This document shows positions 1-6,718 of a DNA stretch of 9,530 bases, in pieces; position 1 is the stretch's first letter; every line of letters begins with the position of its first letter. Source of the stretch: Akkermansiaceae bacterium (GTDB taxonomy: Bacteria; Verrucomicrobiota; Verrucomicrobiia; Verrucomicrobiales; Akkermansiaceae); the NCBI GenBank assembly GCA_029287105.1, contig JARFRT010000350.1, positions 1 through 9,530 of the forward strand, given 5' to 3'. Both the position numbers and the translations under genes were made by a program. A model generated the notes under the pieces. That model was not told the DNA's origin. It did not search any database and was given only the letters and a program-made list of their open reading frames with translations.

Positions 1-1459
1 ACACCACATCGTGCGTCATGATGGCACCGACCGGTAGGCTGCGGTAATCCTGCGCACCCCGGTAGGAGGGCATACGCTTGAGAGAAACCCCGTCGTCGAG
101 CAACAATGCGTCGTAAATCGCGATCGGCCTAAGGCTCCGCGCGATCGCCCAGGAGAGCATGTTACCGCCCATGAGCGGCAGGATCAGCGAGTAGTTTCCC
201 GTCATCTCAAAGATGATGATCAGCGAGGTAAACGGGCAACGAATCACCGACCCGAACATCGCCCCCATACCGAGCAGCACACAGCCGCCGATGATCTCGG
301 ATTCATCCGCTATTTGCAAAATATCAACGTAATGGTTCAACTCGACCAACCCGATCCCTACGATACCGCCGAGCATGCCGCCGAGAAAAAGGGTCGGCGA
401 AAACAACCCGCCACTACCGCCGGTGCCGTAGTTGACCACCACGGCAATGAATTTGAATGCCAGCAAGGCAATCAACACCCCGATGATCAACTGGTTTTCG
501 AATGCCGCCTCCAGCGATTCGTAACCAATACTGAACACGCCGTGTTGCGCGTTGCCGGCCAGCCCCGTCGACCACCAGGCGACCAGCCCGACCACGCCGC
601 AAAACAACCCGCCCAGCGCAGGCGCATACCATGTGCGCAGCCACGCCTTCGATCTTACCCACCGGCGCACGCCGATGACAGCTCCTACAAAAAAATGGCC
701 GAGCCCGCCGGCAAGCGCCCCCAGGGGAAGCGCCACCAGCATCCACGCCGCCGTCTGGTAGTGCAGCGACAGGTGGGTCGAGAGCACCGGATCCTCGCCG
801 AGGATCGACCGGGAGACCGCCGCCGCAATAACCACCGCCACCACCATACCGCCGATCGCTTTGGTCGAAAAATTATCCAGCAGTTCTTCAAACACAAACG
901 TGATCGCGGAGAGCGGTGCATTGAATGCCGCGCCTATCCCCGCCGCCATCCCGACCGGGATCATCGCCCTGACCCGCTCCGGATCCTTGAAAATAAACCG
1001 CCCGATACGCGAGGCAATCGCGGACGAGGCGTGGACCATCGGCCCCTCGCGTCCCAAGGCATTTCCCAATCCCACATACACGGTGCCGAGCACCACCCGC
1101 CAGACGCCGGTAAACGTCTGGATGCGTCCGCCCTTGTTATAATACGCCTCCTTCGTCTGGGGAATACCACTGCCCACCGCACCAGGGGCCCAGAAGCGGA
1201 TCGCGAGACCACAGATCAGCCCACCCACAGTCGGCGCCGATAACATGACCACAACAAACTTCCAGGTCTCGGTCTCAACCCCGTCCCGGACGGTCGCGAA
1301 TCTCCAGACCTGCTGGAAGGTGTAGTGGATCGACAGATGGAAAACCACCGCCAGCAGACCACAGAGCAACCCGCAGATAACACACGCCAGCAGAAAGCGC
1401 TGCCGGTCGTCAAATCGGCGGCGCATCCGCTCGGCCCATTTACGGCGTGGTTCAGACAT
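1..1459 (-). CDS. ClC-family chloride channel / Cl-/H+ antiporter with C-terminal CBS domain (3' end cut by window edge)
   Basis: Integral membrane protein moving chloride across the inner membrane. I translated the minus strand from the ATG at 1459 and found 486 codons with no stop, running off the left edge. Family motifs appear in order: GSGIP (residues 96-100), GREGP (136-140, gating Glu138), GIGAAFNAPLSAITFVFEEL (174-193) and GGLFSP (350-355). Glu192 matches the internal proton glutamate of E. coli ClC (Glu203) and Tyr449 matches its chloride-coordinating Tyr445. By family knowledge this set favours a proton-coupled antiporter over a passive channel; that is inference. A basic N-terminus precedes the first membrane helix at about 22-45. 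From about residue 475 (LPVGAIMTHDVV) a CBS domain begins, so the regulatory tail lies outside the window. The start is uncertain: the frame stays open upstream with in-frame ATGs at 1507, 1543, 1561 and 1585. I chose 1459 because MSEPRRKW looks like a natural N-terminus and it leaves a divergent spacer before trpE. No Shine-Dalgarno is seen. Confidence 0.93.
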   Translation of the reverse strand, partial: MSEPRRKWAERMRRRFDDRQRFLLACVICGLLCGLLAVVFHLSIHYTFQQVWRFATVRDGVETETWKFVVVMLSAPTVGGLICGLAIRFWAPGAVGSGIPQTKEAYYNKGGRIQTFTGVWRVVLGTVYVGLGNALGREGPMVHASSAIASRIGRFIFKDPERVRAMIPVGMAAGIGAAFNAPLSAITFVFEELLDNFSTKAIGGMVVAVVIAAAVSRSILGEDPVLSTHLSLHYQTAAWMLVALPLGALAGGLGHFFVGAVIGVRRWVRSKAWLRTWYAPALGGLFCGVVGLVAWWSTGLAGNAQHGVFSIGYESLEAAFENQLIIGVLIALLAFKFIAVVVNYGTGGSGGLFSPTLFLGGMLGGIVGIGLVELNHYVDILQIADESEIIGGCVLLGMGAMFGSVIRCPFTSLIIIFEMTGNYSLILPLMGGNMLSWAIARSLRPIAIYDALLLDDGVSLKRMPSYRGAQDYRSLPVGAIMTHDVV

Positions 1460-1495
1460 CGTTTCGCGGCGTTCATAGTCATTCCCCGCGAAACG
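1460..1495. promoter_or_regulatory. Perfect 10-bp inverted repeat in the divergent clc-trpE spacer
   Basis: CGTTTCGCGG at 1460-1469 is exactly repeated in reverse complement as CCGCGAAACG at 1486-1495, with 16 bases between the arms. It abuts the chosen ClC start codon. It could be an operator for a dimeric regulator acting on either divergent gene, or a hairpin in the clc mRNA leader that limits ribosome access. If ClC really starts at 1507, the repeat would lie in its coding sequence. The rest of the spacer to 1596 shows no convincing promoter and no Trp-rich leader peptide. Confidence 0.5.
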
Positions 1496-1596
1496 TCGAG
1501 GGGGCATTTGCTTTTCTACCCGGATATCGTGAAATAGCGGCATTCTGCCACGATTTTCCATTGCGCCGCCGCGATTTGTCGCCATGCTTTGCCGCG

Positions 1597-3093
1597 TTGA
1601 GCACACCACCCGTCAGTCCGTCCATCGAAGCATTCCGCGATCTTGCGGAAAAAGGCAACGTCGTACCCGTCTATGCGCAACTCGCGGCCGACTTCGAAAC
1701 GCCGCTATCCGCCTACATCAAAATCAGCGGCGAGGGCGAAGCCTTCCTCTTTGAAAGCGCCGAGAGCAGTGGCGAAAACGGACGCTACTCGATCCTCGGC
1801 AGCAACCCGCGCGCCGTCATCAAGGCCGAGGGCCACGAGATCACCTACTCCGAAAACGGCGAGAGCCGACAGTGGACCGCGCAAAAAGACATCCTCGCCG
1901 AACTCGAGGAGTTGATGGCGAAATACCAACCCGTCAGCCACGGCAATGCGCCCCCGTTCTACGGAGGTGCCGTCGGATACCTCTCCTACGACGCCGTGCG
2001 CCAGTTCGAGCCCAGCATCGGCGCAGCCCCCAAGGACGAACTCGGCCTGCCCGACGCGCTTTTCATCATCGCAGACACCCTGTTGATTTTCGACCAACGT
2101 CTGCGCCGGCTGATCGTCGTCGCCAATGCCTTTGTCGATGAACATGCTACGGCGGAAGCCGCCTATCAGGATGCCGTCTCACGCATTGCCGGGATGATCG
2201 AAAAGCTCGACGCCCCGCTACACATCCCGGCGCTCAACGGCCTCGCCCCCTACGAGACGCCGGAGGCCCGCAGCAATACCACCCAGGAAGAATACGAAGC
2301 CATGGTGGTCAAGGCCAAGGAATACATCGCTGCCGGCGACGCCTTCCAAATCGTACCGAGCCAACGCTTCGAAACCGACTTCACCGGCAGCCCGGTCGAT
2401 CTCTACCGCGCCCTGCGCCACATTAACCCGTCCCCATATATGTTTATCCTCCAGCTTGATGGGTTTGCATTGGTGGGTAGCTCGCCCGAAGTCCACGTGC
2501 GCGCCATCCATGGCCGCATCGACATCCGCCCCATCGCCGGCACGCGCTGGAGGGGCAAAACAACCGAGGAGGATGACGCCCTCGCCGCCGACCTGTTAGC
2601 CGACCAAAAAGAATGCGCCGAGCACCTCATGCTCGTTGACCTCGCCCGCAATGACGTTGGCCGCATCTCCAAACACGGCAGCGTCACCGTGGACGACTTC
2701 ATGATCGTCGAGCGCTACAGCCACGTCATGCACATCGTTTCCAACGTCCACGGCGACCTCGATGACGAACACAGCGCTTACGATGTCCTGCGCGCCACCT
2801 TCCCGGCGGGAACTGTCAGCGGCGCACCCAAAATCCGCGCCATGCAAATCATCAACGAGCTGGAAAAAAGCAAACGCTGCAGCTACGCCGGGGCCGTCGG
2901 ATACTTCGGCTGGGACGGCGGTCACGACTCCTGCATCACCCTGCGCACCTGCTTGCTCAAAGACGGCAAGGCTTACGTCCAGGCCGGCGCGGGTGTGGTC
3001 GCCGACAGCAACCCGACCTACGAATACGAAGAAACCGTCAACAAATCCATGGCCATCCTCAGAGCCATCGGCCTTGCCAAGACCCTGGGCTAA
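1597..3093 (+). CDS. trpE: Anthranilate synthase component I (TrpE)
   Basis: Makes anthranilate from chorismate with ammonia delivered by TrpG, the first committed step of tryptophan biosynthesis, in the cytoplasm. Numbering from the chosen TTG start (498 residues), the chorismate-binding motifs are all present: GDAFQIVPSQRF (247-258), SSPE (295-298), IAGTR (313-317), HLMLVDLARNDVGR (343-356), PAGTVSGAPKIRA (403-415) and the C-terminal GAGVVADSNP with EYEET (to 480). The N-terminal FESAESS stretch (52-58) sits where the LLES tryptophan-feedback element lies in the family, so allosteric inhibition by tryptophan is likely. Homologues usually begin close to the SIEAFRDLAEKGNVVPVY stretch, which here starts at residue 9. 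The only upstream ATG in frame (1447) would add 50 atypical residues and overlap the ClC gene, so TTG at 1597 is preferred; TTG at 1561 or 1576 is possible. Aminodeoxychorismate synthase PabB is the main alternative, but the full match to TrpE signatures and the adjacent trpG favour TrpE. Confidence 0.95.
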   Translation: MSTPPVSPSIEAFRDLAEKGNVVPVYAQLAADFETPLSAYIKISGEGEAFLFESAESSGENGRYSILGSNPRAVIKAEGHEITYSENGESRQWTAQKDILAELEELMAKYQPVSHGNAPPFYGGAVGYLSYDAVRQFEPSIGAAPKDELGLPDALFIIADTLLIFDQRLRRLIVVANAFVDEHATAEAAYQDAVSRIAGMIEKLDAPLHIPALNGLAPYETPEARSNTTQEEYEAMVVKAKEYIAAGDAFQIVPSQRFETDFTGSPVDLYRALRHINPSPYMFILQLDGFALVGSSPEVHVRAIHGRIDIRPIAGTRWRGKTTEEDDALAADLLADQKECAEHLMLVDLARNDVGRISKHGSVTVDDFMIVERYSHVMHIVSNVHGDLDDEHSAYDVLRATFPAGTVSGAPKIRAMQIINELEKSKRCSYAGAVGYFGWDGGHDSCITLRTCLLKDGKAYVQAGAGVVADSNPTYEYEETVNKSMAILRAIGLAKTLG

Positions 3094-3101
3094 CATCACC
3101 T

Positions 3102-3117
3102 CGGCACCCCAGTGCCG
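3102..3117 (+). promoter_or_regulatory. Short GC-rich hairpin just after trpE
   Basis: CGGCAC (3102-3107), loop CCCA, GTGCCG (3112-3117): a perfect 6-bp stem eight bases after the trpE stop codon. No T-tract follows, so it is not a standard intrinsic terminator. It could protect the trpE 3' end, pause RNA polymerase, or help set the trpE:trpG ratio. Role is inference. Confidence 0.4.
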
Positions 3118-3120
3118 CAT

Positions 3121-3164
3121 TCCCCCCCGTATTTCCCCATCCCCACTTCCTATTTCCCAACCCA
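3121..3164 (+). other. C-rich, G-poor tract before trpG
   Basis: Of these 44 bases, 24 are C and only one is G; 36 are pyrimidines. The tract runs straight up to the trpG ATG, so that start has no Shine-Dalgarno. The composition resembles Rho utilisation (rut) sites, which are unstructured, C-rich and G-poor. Whether Rho acts here cannot be told from sequence alone. Confidence 0.35.
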
Positions 3165-3728
3165 ATGCTCCTCGTCATCGACAACTACGATTCCTTCACC
3201 TACAACCTCGTCCAGTACTTCGGTGAGCTTGGCGCGGAAATGAAGGTGGTGCGCAACGATGCCATGAGCATCGATGAGATCCGCGAGCTTGCGCCTGATC
3301 AAATTTGTATCTCCCCCGGCCCCTGCACCCCGAACGAGGCCGGCATCAGTTGTGATGCCATCCGTGCGTTTGGACAAACCACCCCCATCCTCGGCGTTTG
3401 CCTCGGCCACCAATCCATCGGCCAGGTCTTTGGCGGTGATGTCATCCGTGCAGAAAAGCTGATGCACGGACAGACCTCACCCGTTTTGCATATGGGCAAA
3501 AGCGTCTTTGCCGGCCTCGCCAGCCCGTTGACCGCCACCCGCTACCACTCCCTCATCGTTAAGCGCGAAACCTTGCCGGATTGCCTGGAAATCACCGCCG
3601 AGACCGAAGACGGCACCATCATGGGGCTCATGCATAAAGAGTTCCCAATCCACGGCGTCCAGTTCCATCCCGAATCCATCCTCACCGAGGACGGAATGAA
3701 GATGTTGGAGAATTTCTTAAAAGCGTAA
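3165..3728 (+). CDS. trpG: Anthranilate synthase component II, glutamine amidotransferase (TrpG)
   Basis: Class I glutamine amidotransferase of 187 residues that hydrolyses glutamine and channels ammonia to TrpE. Visible features are the N-terminal LLVIDNYDSFTYNLVQY (2-18), the SPGPCTP oxyanion-region motif (50-56), the nucleophile Cys79 in GVCLGHQSIG (77-86) and the catalytic His168 and Glu170 in HGVQFHPES (163-171). Length fits a stand-alone TrpG/PabA; no phosphoribosyltransferase domain is fused. The gene follows trpE on the same strand after 71 bases, so the two are probably co-transcribed. In many bacteria this subunit also serves PabB in folate synthesis, and that dual use cannot be excluded. 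The start is fixed by the family N-terminus at the ATG; no ribosome binding site is seen upstream. Confidence 0.95.
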   Translation: MLLVIDNYDSFTYNLVQYFGELGAEMKVVRNDAMSIDEIRELAPDQICISPGPCTPNEAGISCDAIRAFGQTTPILGVCLGHQSIGQVFGGDVIRAEKLMHGQTSPVLHMGKSVFAGLASPLTATRYHSLIVKRETLPDCLEITAETEDGTIMGLMHKEFPIHGVQFHPESILTEDGMKMLENFLKA

Positions 3729-3729
3729 C

Positions 3730-3746
3730 AGAGGTTCCTAACCTCT
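3730..3746 (+). terminator. Weak hairpin after trpG, possible terminator
   Basis: AGAGGTT (3730-3736), loop CCT, AACCTCT (3740-3746): a perfect 7-bp stem beginning two bases after the trpG stop and followed only by TT before C. The stem has three GC pairs, so termination would be weak or partial. The GAGGTT/AACCTC stem recurs after tsf at 7598-7613. The next gene starts 39 bases downstream. Confidence 0.35.
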
Positions 3747-3785
3747 TTCCCCATCATCCAAGATGGTTAGCCACCTCATCTGCGC

Positions 3786-5066
3786 ATGAAACTTGAAACC
3801 ATTACCAACGCCCTGCCGCAGTCAAAACTCCGGCACGAAGGCAACTGGCTGTTTTCACCAAAACCACTTTCGTTAGATAAAAAAACCGCCAAGTCACTGA
3901 CTCATCTCGGCCATCCGCTGGCCCAGTTCCAGCAGGCGGCCGACTCCCTTTATCAACGCAGTGCCAAAGGCAAACTGCCCGCGTGGATCCACCAGCTCCT
4001 CGACGCAGGAAAACCGCACTGGATGATCGATGCCCAACGCGCACCCGCCTTACGCAATGCGATGCCGCGCGTCATCCGCCCCGACCTCATCCTCACCGGT
4101 GACGACAGCCACAACTCCTTCGCGCTCACCGAAATCGACTCCGTCCCGGGGGGCATGGGCATCACCCTGTGGCTCTCGCAATTTTACAGCCAACACGGGT
4201 TCAATGTGCTAGGGGGCGCAAACGGCATCCGCGACGGTTTTCAATCGCTCATGCCCGCCGGGGACGGAGGCGGGAGAATCCTTGTCAGCGAGGAGTCGGA
4301 CGACTATCGACCGGAGATGACCTGGCTCGCCGACCAGTGCCAAAACATCACCAGCCAAAGCGCGGAAAACGACACCGGCTCCGACGCCGCCGCCTACCGG
4401 TTTTTTGAATGGTTCGACTGGGAAAACCTCCCCTCGGCCAAAAAGCTCGCCGCCTCACCCCAGCTGATCTCACCCTGTAAACCCCATCTCGAGGAAAAAC
4501 TCTGGCTCGCCCTGCTCTGGTCGCCGTCGCTGCGCGGCATCTGGGAAAAGGAACTGCGCGGCAACCACCTCAAGCGCCTGCGCGAGATTGTCCCCTTCGG
4601 CTGGGTGGTCGACCCCGCCCCGCTGCCACCCCAGGGCGCCCTGCCGCGCCTCGGCGTCCACTCTTGGGACGAGGTCGCAGACTTCAGCCAGAAAGACCGA
4701 CGACTTGTTCTAAAGATCAGCGGATTTTCCGAACTCGCCTGGGGGTCGCGCGGTGTCTACATCGGCCACGACATGCCGGGCAACGAATGGCGCGCGCAGA
4801 TCAATGCCGCCACCACCGCCTTCGACGACCAGCCCCGGATGATGCAGCAATACCACTCGGGAAAGATCATCAACCACCCCTACTTCGACCCGGAGACCGG
4901 CGAGGAGAAAACCATGCGGGGCCGCGCCCGCCTCTGCCCGTATTTCTTCACCGATGGCAATGGCAAGACCTCCTTCGGCGGCTGCCTGGCCACCATCGTA
5001 CCGGCCGATAAAAAGAAGATTCACGGCATGAGGGACGGCATCCTGGTGCCGTGTAGCGTCGAGTAA
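3786..5066 (+). CDS. Uncharacterised protein with ATP-grasp-like features
   Basis: A 426-residue soluble protein I cannot assign to a named enzyme. No signal peptide or membrane segment is evident. Several stretches recall the ATP-grasp fold as found in glutathionylspermidine-synthase-like proteins: ALTEIDSVPGGMG (113-125), the helix LEEKLWLALLW (235-245), a likely ATP-binding strand and glycine loop LVLKISG...WGSRGVYIG (307-327, candidate ATP lysine Lys310), MMQQYHSGK (352-360), and a conserved-looking end RARLCPYFF (380-388) with GGCLATIVPADKKK (398-411). If correct it would join a carboxylate to an amine or thiol using ATP; the substrate is unknown. It lies 57 bases after trpG on the same strand, but a weak hairpin intervenes and nothing links it to tryptophan synthesis. 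A small imperfect hairpin (AGATG 3761-3765 with CATCT 3777-3781) sits just before the ATG. Coding is well supported by length, codon use and fit between neighbours; function is tentative. Confidence 0.75.
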   Translation: MKLETITNALPQSKLRHEGNWLFSPKPLSLDKKTAKSLTHLGHPLAQFQQAADSLYQRSAKGKLPAWIHQLLDAGKPHWMIDAQRAPALRNAMPRVIRPDLILTGDDSHNSFALTEIDSVPGGMGITLWLSQFYSQHGFNVLGGANGIRDGFQSLMPAGDGGGRILVSEESDDYRPEMTWLADQCQNITSQSAENDTGSDAAAYRFFEWFDWENLPSAKKLAASPQLISPCKPHLEEKLWLALLWSPSLRGIWEKELRGNHLKRLREIVPFGWVVDPAPLPPQGALPRLGVHSWDEVADFSQKDRRLVLKISGFSELAWGSRGVYIGHDMPGNEWRAQINAATTAFDDQPRMMQQYHSGKIINHPYFDPETGEEKTMRGRARLCPYFFTDGNGKTSFGGCLATIVPADKKKIHGMRDGILVPCSVE

Positions 5067-5110
5067 AACAGCCGCGTGTTTGTCGCTTTAGCTTTAAGTA
5101 CCAAGAAGCG

Positions 5111-5716
5111 CTAGTTGCCCTCGAAGGCACCCCTTTGAGGTACCTCGATCAAATCATCCGGATAAACCTTCAGCCCCTGGGCAGCGGGCTCCTTGATGTT
5201 GTATCGATGACGTAACAGCTTCCCGCTCTGCCCGTCCTTCCTCGTCAGATAAATGTACTTACTTCCAAACGTATCACGCCCGCCGGCCTGCTGAATCGCC
5301 TCCAGCAATGTCATGCCTTCACGGTACAACACCCGGCCATTCCGCCTCACATGCCCACCCACACTCAGCATTTTTTTGACCTCCTGAACCCCAGCGGCCT
5401 TCTCATGCACCTGGATCGAAATCGTCGGGGCAACGTAGATCTGCGCCTTCTTAAACGCAGCCTCGATACTGCGCTCAACGTCCTCGGGGGTTCGCCCAAG
5501 CGCCCTCACATCGACATTCACCATGGGAATGCGAATCACCCCGCTCTGGCGCACCTCCAACTTGGAATACACCTTCGCCTGCTCGGCAACCGGAACCCCT
5601 TTGAGCGTTATCTCCAGGATATCCCCCGCTTTGATCACGCCCGCGTGAACTCCGACAGAAGCGAAAAACACGCCGAACACGACGCCCAATAATTTAAGAT
5701 AATTTGATAGTATCAT
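5111..5716 (-). CDS. Secreted polysaccharide biosynthesis/export protein (Poly_export + SLBB)
   Basis: Wza-type protein of 201 residues, likely periplasmic or outer-membrane associated, in exopolysaccharide export. Residues 1-25 form a signal peptide: a hydrophobic core LLGVVFGVFFASVG with a probable cleavage after VHA. Lacking a cysteine lipobox, it is not an obvious lipoprotein. Residues 28-106 match the Poly_export pattern (AGDILEITL, then VRQSGVIRIPMV and a periodic end PTISIQV). Residues 117-165 form an SLBB domain (LSVGGHVRRNGRVLYREGMTLLEAIQQAGG). The final strand DDLIEVPQ closes the domain. A TTG at 5758 would extend the protein by 14 residues, but the ATG at 5716 gives a standard signal peptide start. 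It is shorter than classical Wza (about 380 residues) and has no Wzc kinase, Wzx or Wzy gene beside it. It is convergent with the ATP-grasp-like gene and divergent from rpsB. Confidence 0.88.
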   Translation of the reverse strand: MILSNYLKLLGVVFGVFFASVGVHAGVIKAGDILEITLKGVPVAEQAKVYSKLEVRQSGVIRIPMVNVDVRALGRTPEDVERSIEAAFKKAQIYVAPTISIQVHEKAAGVQEVKKMLSVGGHVRRNGRVLYREGMTLLEAIQQAGGRDTFGSKYIYLTRKDGQSGKLLRHRYNIKEPAAQGLKVYPDDLIEVPQRGAFEGN

Positions 5717-5963
5717 GATGTGAAATAACAGTGACCTCAATAGGGGTAGACACCGCAAACTGGCCGACCGTTCAATTTTTCTCTGTTGGAATCAAAATTA
5801 GCTTGTCAAATGAGGGTTCATCACCTAGGAACCCGCCAGCCTTTGGCATGCCGCCACAACAACTACGGGAAATTGAAGGACTTAGCCCCTCCGGACTATC
5901 ACAAGCGGCAGATTTCCCACACACCCAGAGCCACCCTGAATCAAGGGCGGACACACACATAAA
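5717..5963 (+). promoter_or_regulatory. Divergent spacer and leader of rpsB-tsf
   Basis: No gene is apparent in these 247 bases. They should hold promoters for both the export gene and rpsB. A candidate rpsB promoter is TTGAAG (5873-5878), an 18-base gap, then TATCAC (5897-5902); a weaker one is TTGTCA (5803-5808), 17 bases, TAGGAA (5826-5831). GGGAAAT (5867-5873) can pair with ATTTCCC (5912-5918), and CCCT (5934-5937) with AGGG (5944-5947) near the start codon. S2 is known to repress its own mRNA in E. coli through the leader; a similar role here is inference. No Shine-Dalgarno precedes rpsB. Confidence 0.3.
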
Positions 5964-6644
5964 ATGGTCAACGAACTGATTAACGAAATGGTCGACGCTG
6001 GTGTTCATTATGGACACCAGACCCGCAAATGGAACCCGAAAATGAAGCCCTACCTGATGAAGGACAAGGGCGGGATCTACATCATCAATCTCGAGGAGAC
6101 GGTCAAATGCCTCGACAAGGCTGCCGGCTTCCTCGGTGAGCTTACCGGTAAGGACAAGCAGATTCTCTTTGTCGGCTGCAAGCGCCAGGCACAAGATGCC
6201 GTTGCTGAGGCTGCCGAAGCCATTGGCCAGCACTACGTCAACCACCGCTGGCTTGGTGGCACACTGACCAACCTTGCCACCATCCGCCGCTCCGTCGAGC
6301 GCCTCAAGTACCTCGAGGACATCGAGAAGTCGCCCGACTTCAAGAAAATGTCCAAGAAGGAGCTCTCCGCCCTTGGCCGCGAGCGCACCAAACTTCGGCG
6401 CAACCTCCGTGGCGTGCGTAACATGGAAAAGCTTCCCGCTGCCATGGTCATCGTTGACTCCGCCCGTGAGACCATCGCGGTCGCCGAAGCGCGCCGTCTC
6501 AACATCCCGGTCATCGCCATCGTCGATACCAACGGAGACCCCTCCATCATCGACTACCCGATCCCCGGCAACGATGACGCCACCCGCTCCATCCGTCTGC
6601 TCCTGCAGAATCTGGTGGACTCCATCGTGGTCGCCAAAGACTAA
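5964..6644 (+). CDS. rpsB: 30S ribosomal protein S2
   Basis: Structural protein of the small ribosomal subunit, 226 residues, needed for docking S1 in many bacteria and for translation initiation. Family signatures are clear: DAGVHYGHQTRKWNPKMKPY (11-30), GGIYIINLEET (36-46), NHRWLGGTLTN (93-103), LRRNLRGVRNMEKLPAA (144-160) and IPVIAIVDTNGDP (181-193). Length is slightly below that of E. coli S2 (241), as is common. The start ATG gives the expected short N-terminus before DAGVHYGHQ. It is first in the conserved rpsB-tsf pair, with a strong hairpin in the 74-base gap that follows. Confidence 0.98.
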   Translation: MVNELINEMVDAGVHYGHQTRKWNPKMKPYLMKDKGGIYIINLEETVKCLDKAAGFLGELTGKDKQILFVGCKRQAQDAVAEAAEAIGQHYVNHRWLGGTLTNLATIRRSVERLKYLEDIEKSPDFKKMSKKELSALGRERTKLRRNLRGVRNMEKLPAAMVIVDSARETIAVAEARRLNIPVIAIVDTNGDPSIIDYPIPGNDDATRSIRLLLQNLVDSIVVAKD

Positions 6645-6657
6645 CTCTTTCAATCTG

Positions 6658-6685
6658 AAAAGCGGCGGTTCAAGCCGCCGCTTTT
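6658..6685 (+). terminator. Strong hairpin between rpsB and tsf, probable attenuator or partial terminator
   Basis: AAAAGCGGCGG (6658-6668), loop TTCAAG, CCGCCGCTTTT (6675-6685): a perfect 11-bp stem whose right arm ends in four T, then CCATTTT. It lies 13 bases after the rpsB stop and 33 before tsf. The core is all GC and the arm ends in U residues, so it can act as an intrinsic terminator. With tsf directly downstream, partial read-through or RNA processing is more likely than full termination. Unequal rpsB and tsf expression is known in other bacteria. Confidence 0.75.
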
Positions 6686-6718
6686 CCATTTTAACCACAA
6701 CGCACAACCAACACTATT

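Noticed and set aside
314..1243. Plus-strand open frame of 309 codons
   Set aside because: It is antisense to the ClC gene, whose minus-strand product carries all family motifs. The plus-strand product is low in hydrophobic residues, rich in R, P and H, and has no recognisable domain.
1460..1596. Trp attenuator or T-box upstream of trpE
   Set aside because: No short frame with consecutive Trp codons, no terminator/antiterminator pair and no T-box core motif is visible.
5717..5758. N-terminal extension of the export protein to TTG at 5758
   Set aside because: It would put 14 polar or basic residues before a standard signal peptide that starts well at the ATG at 5716.
5772..6707. Minus-strand open frame of 311 codons opposite rpsB
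   Set aside because: Covers the S2 gene and both flanking spacers; its product is a mirror of S2 codon bias (V-, D- and G-rich) with no domain.
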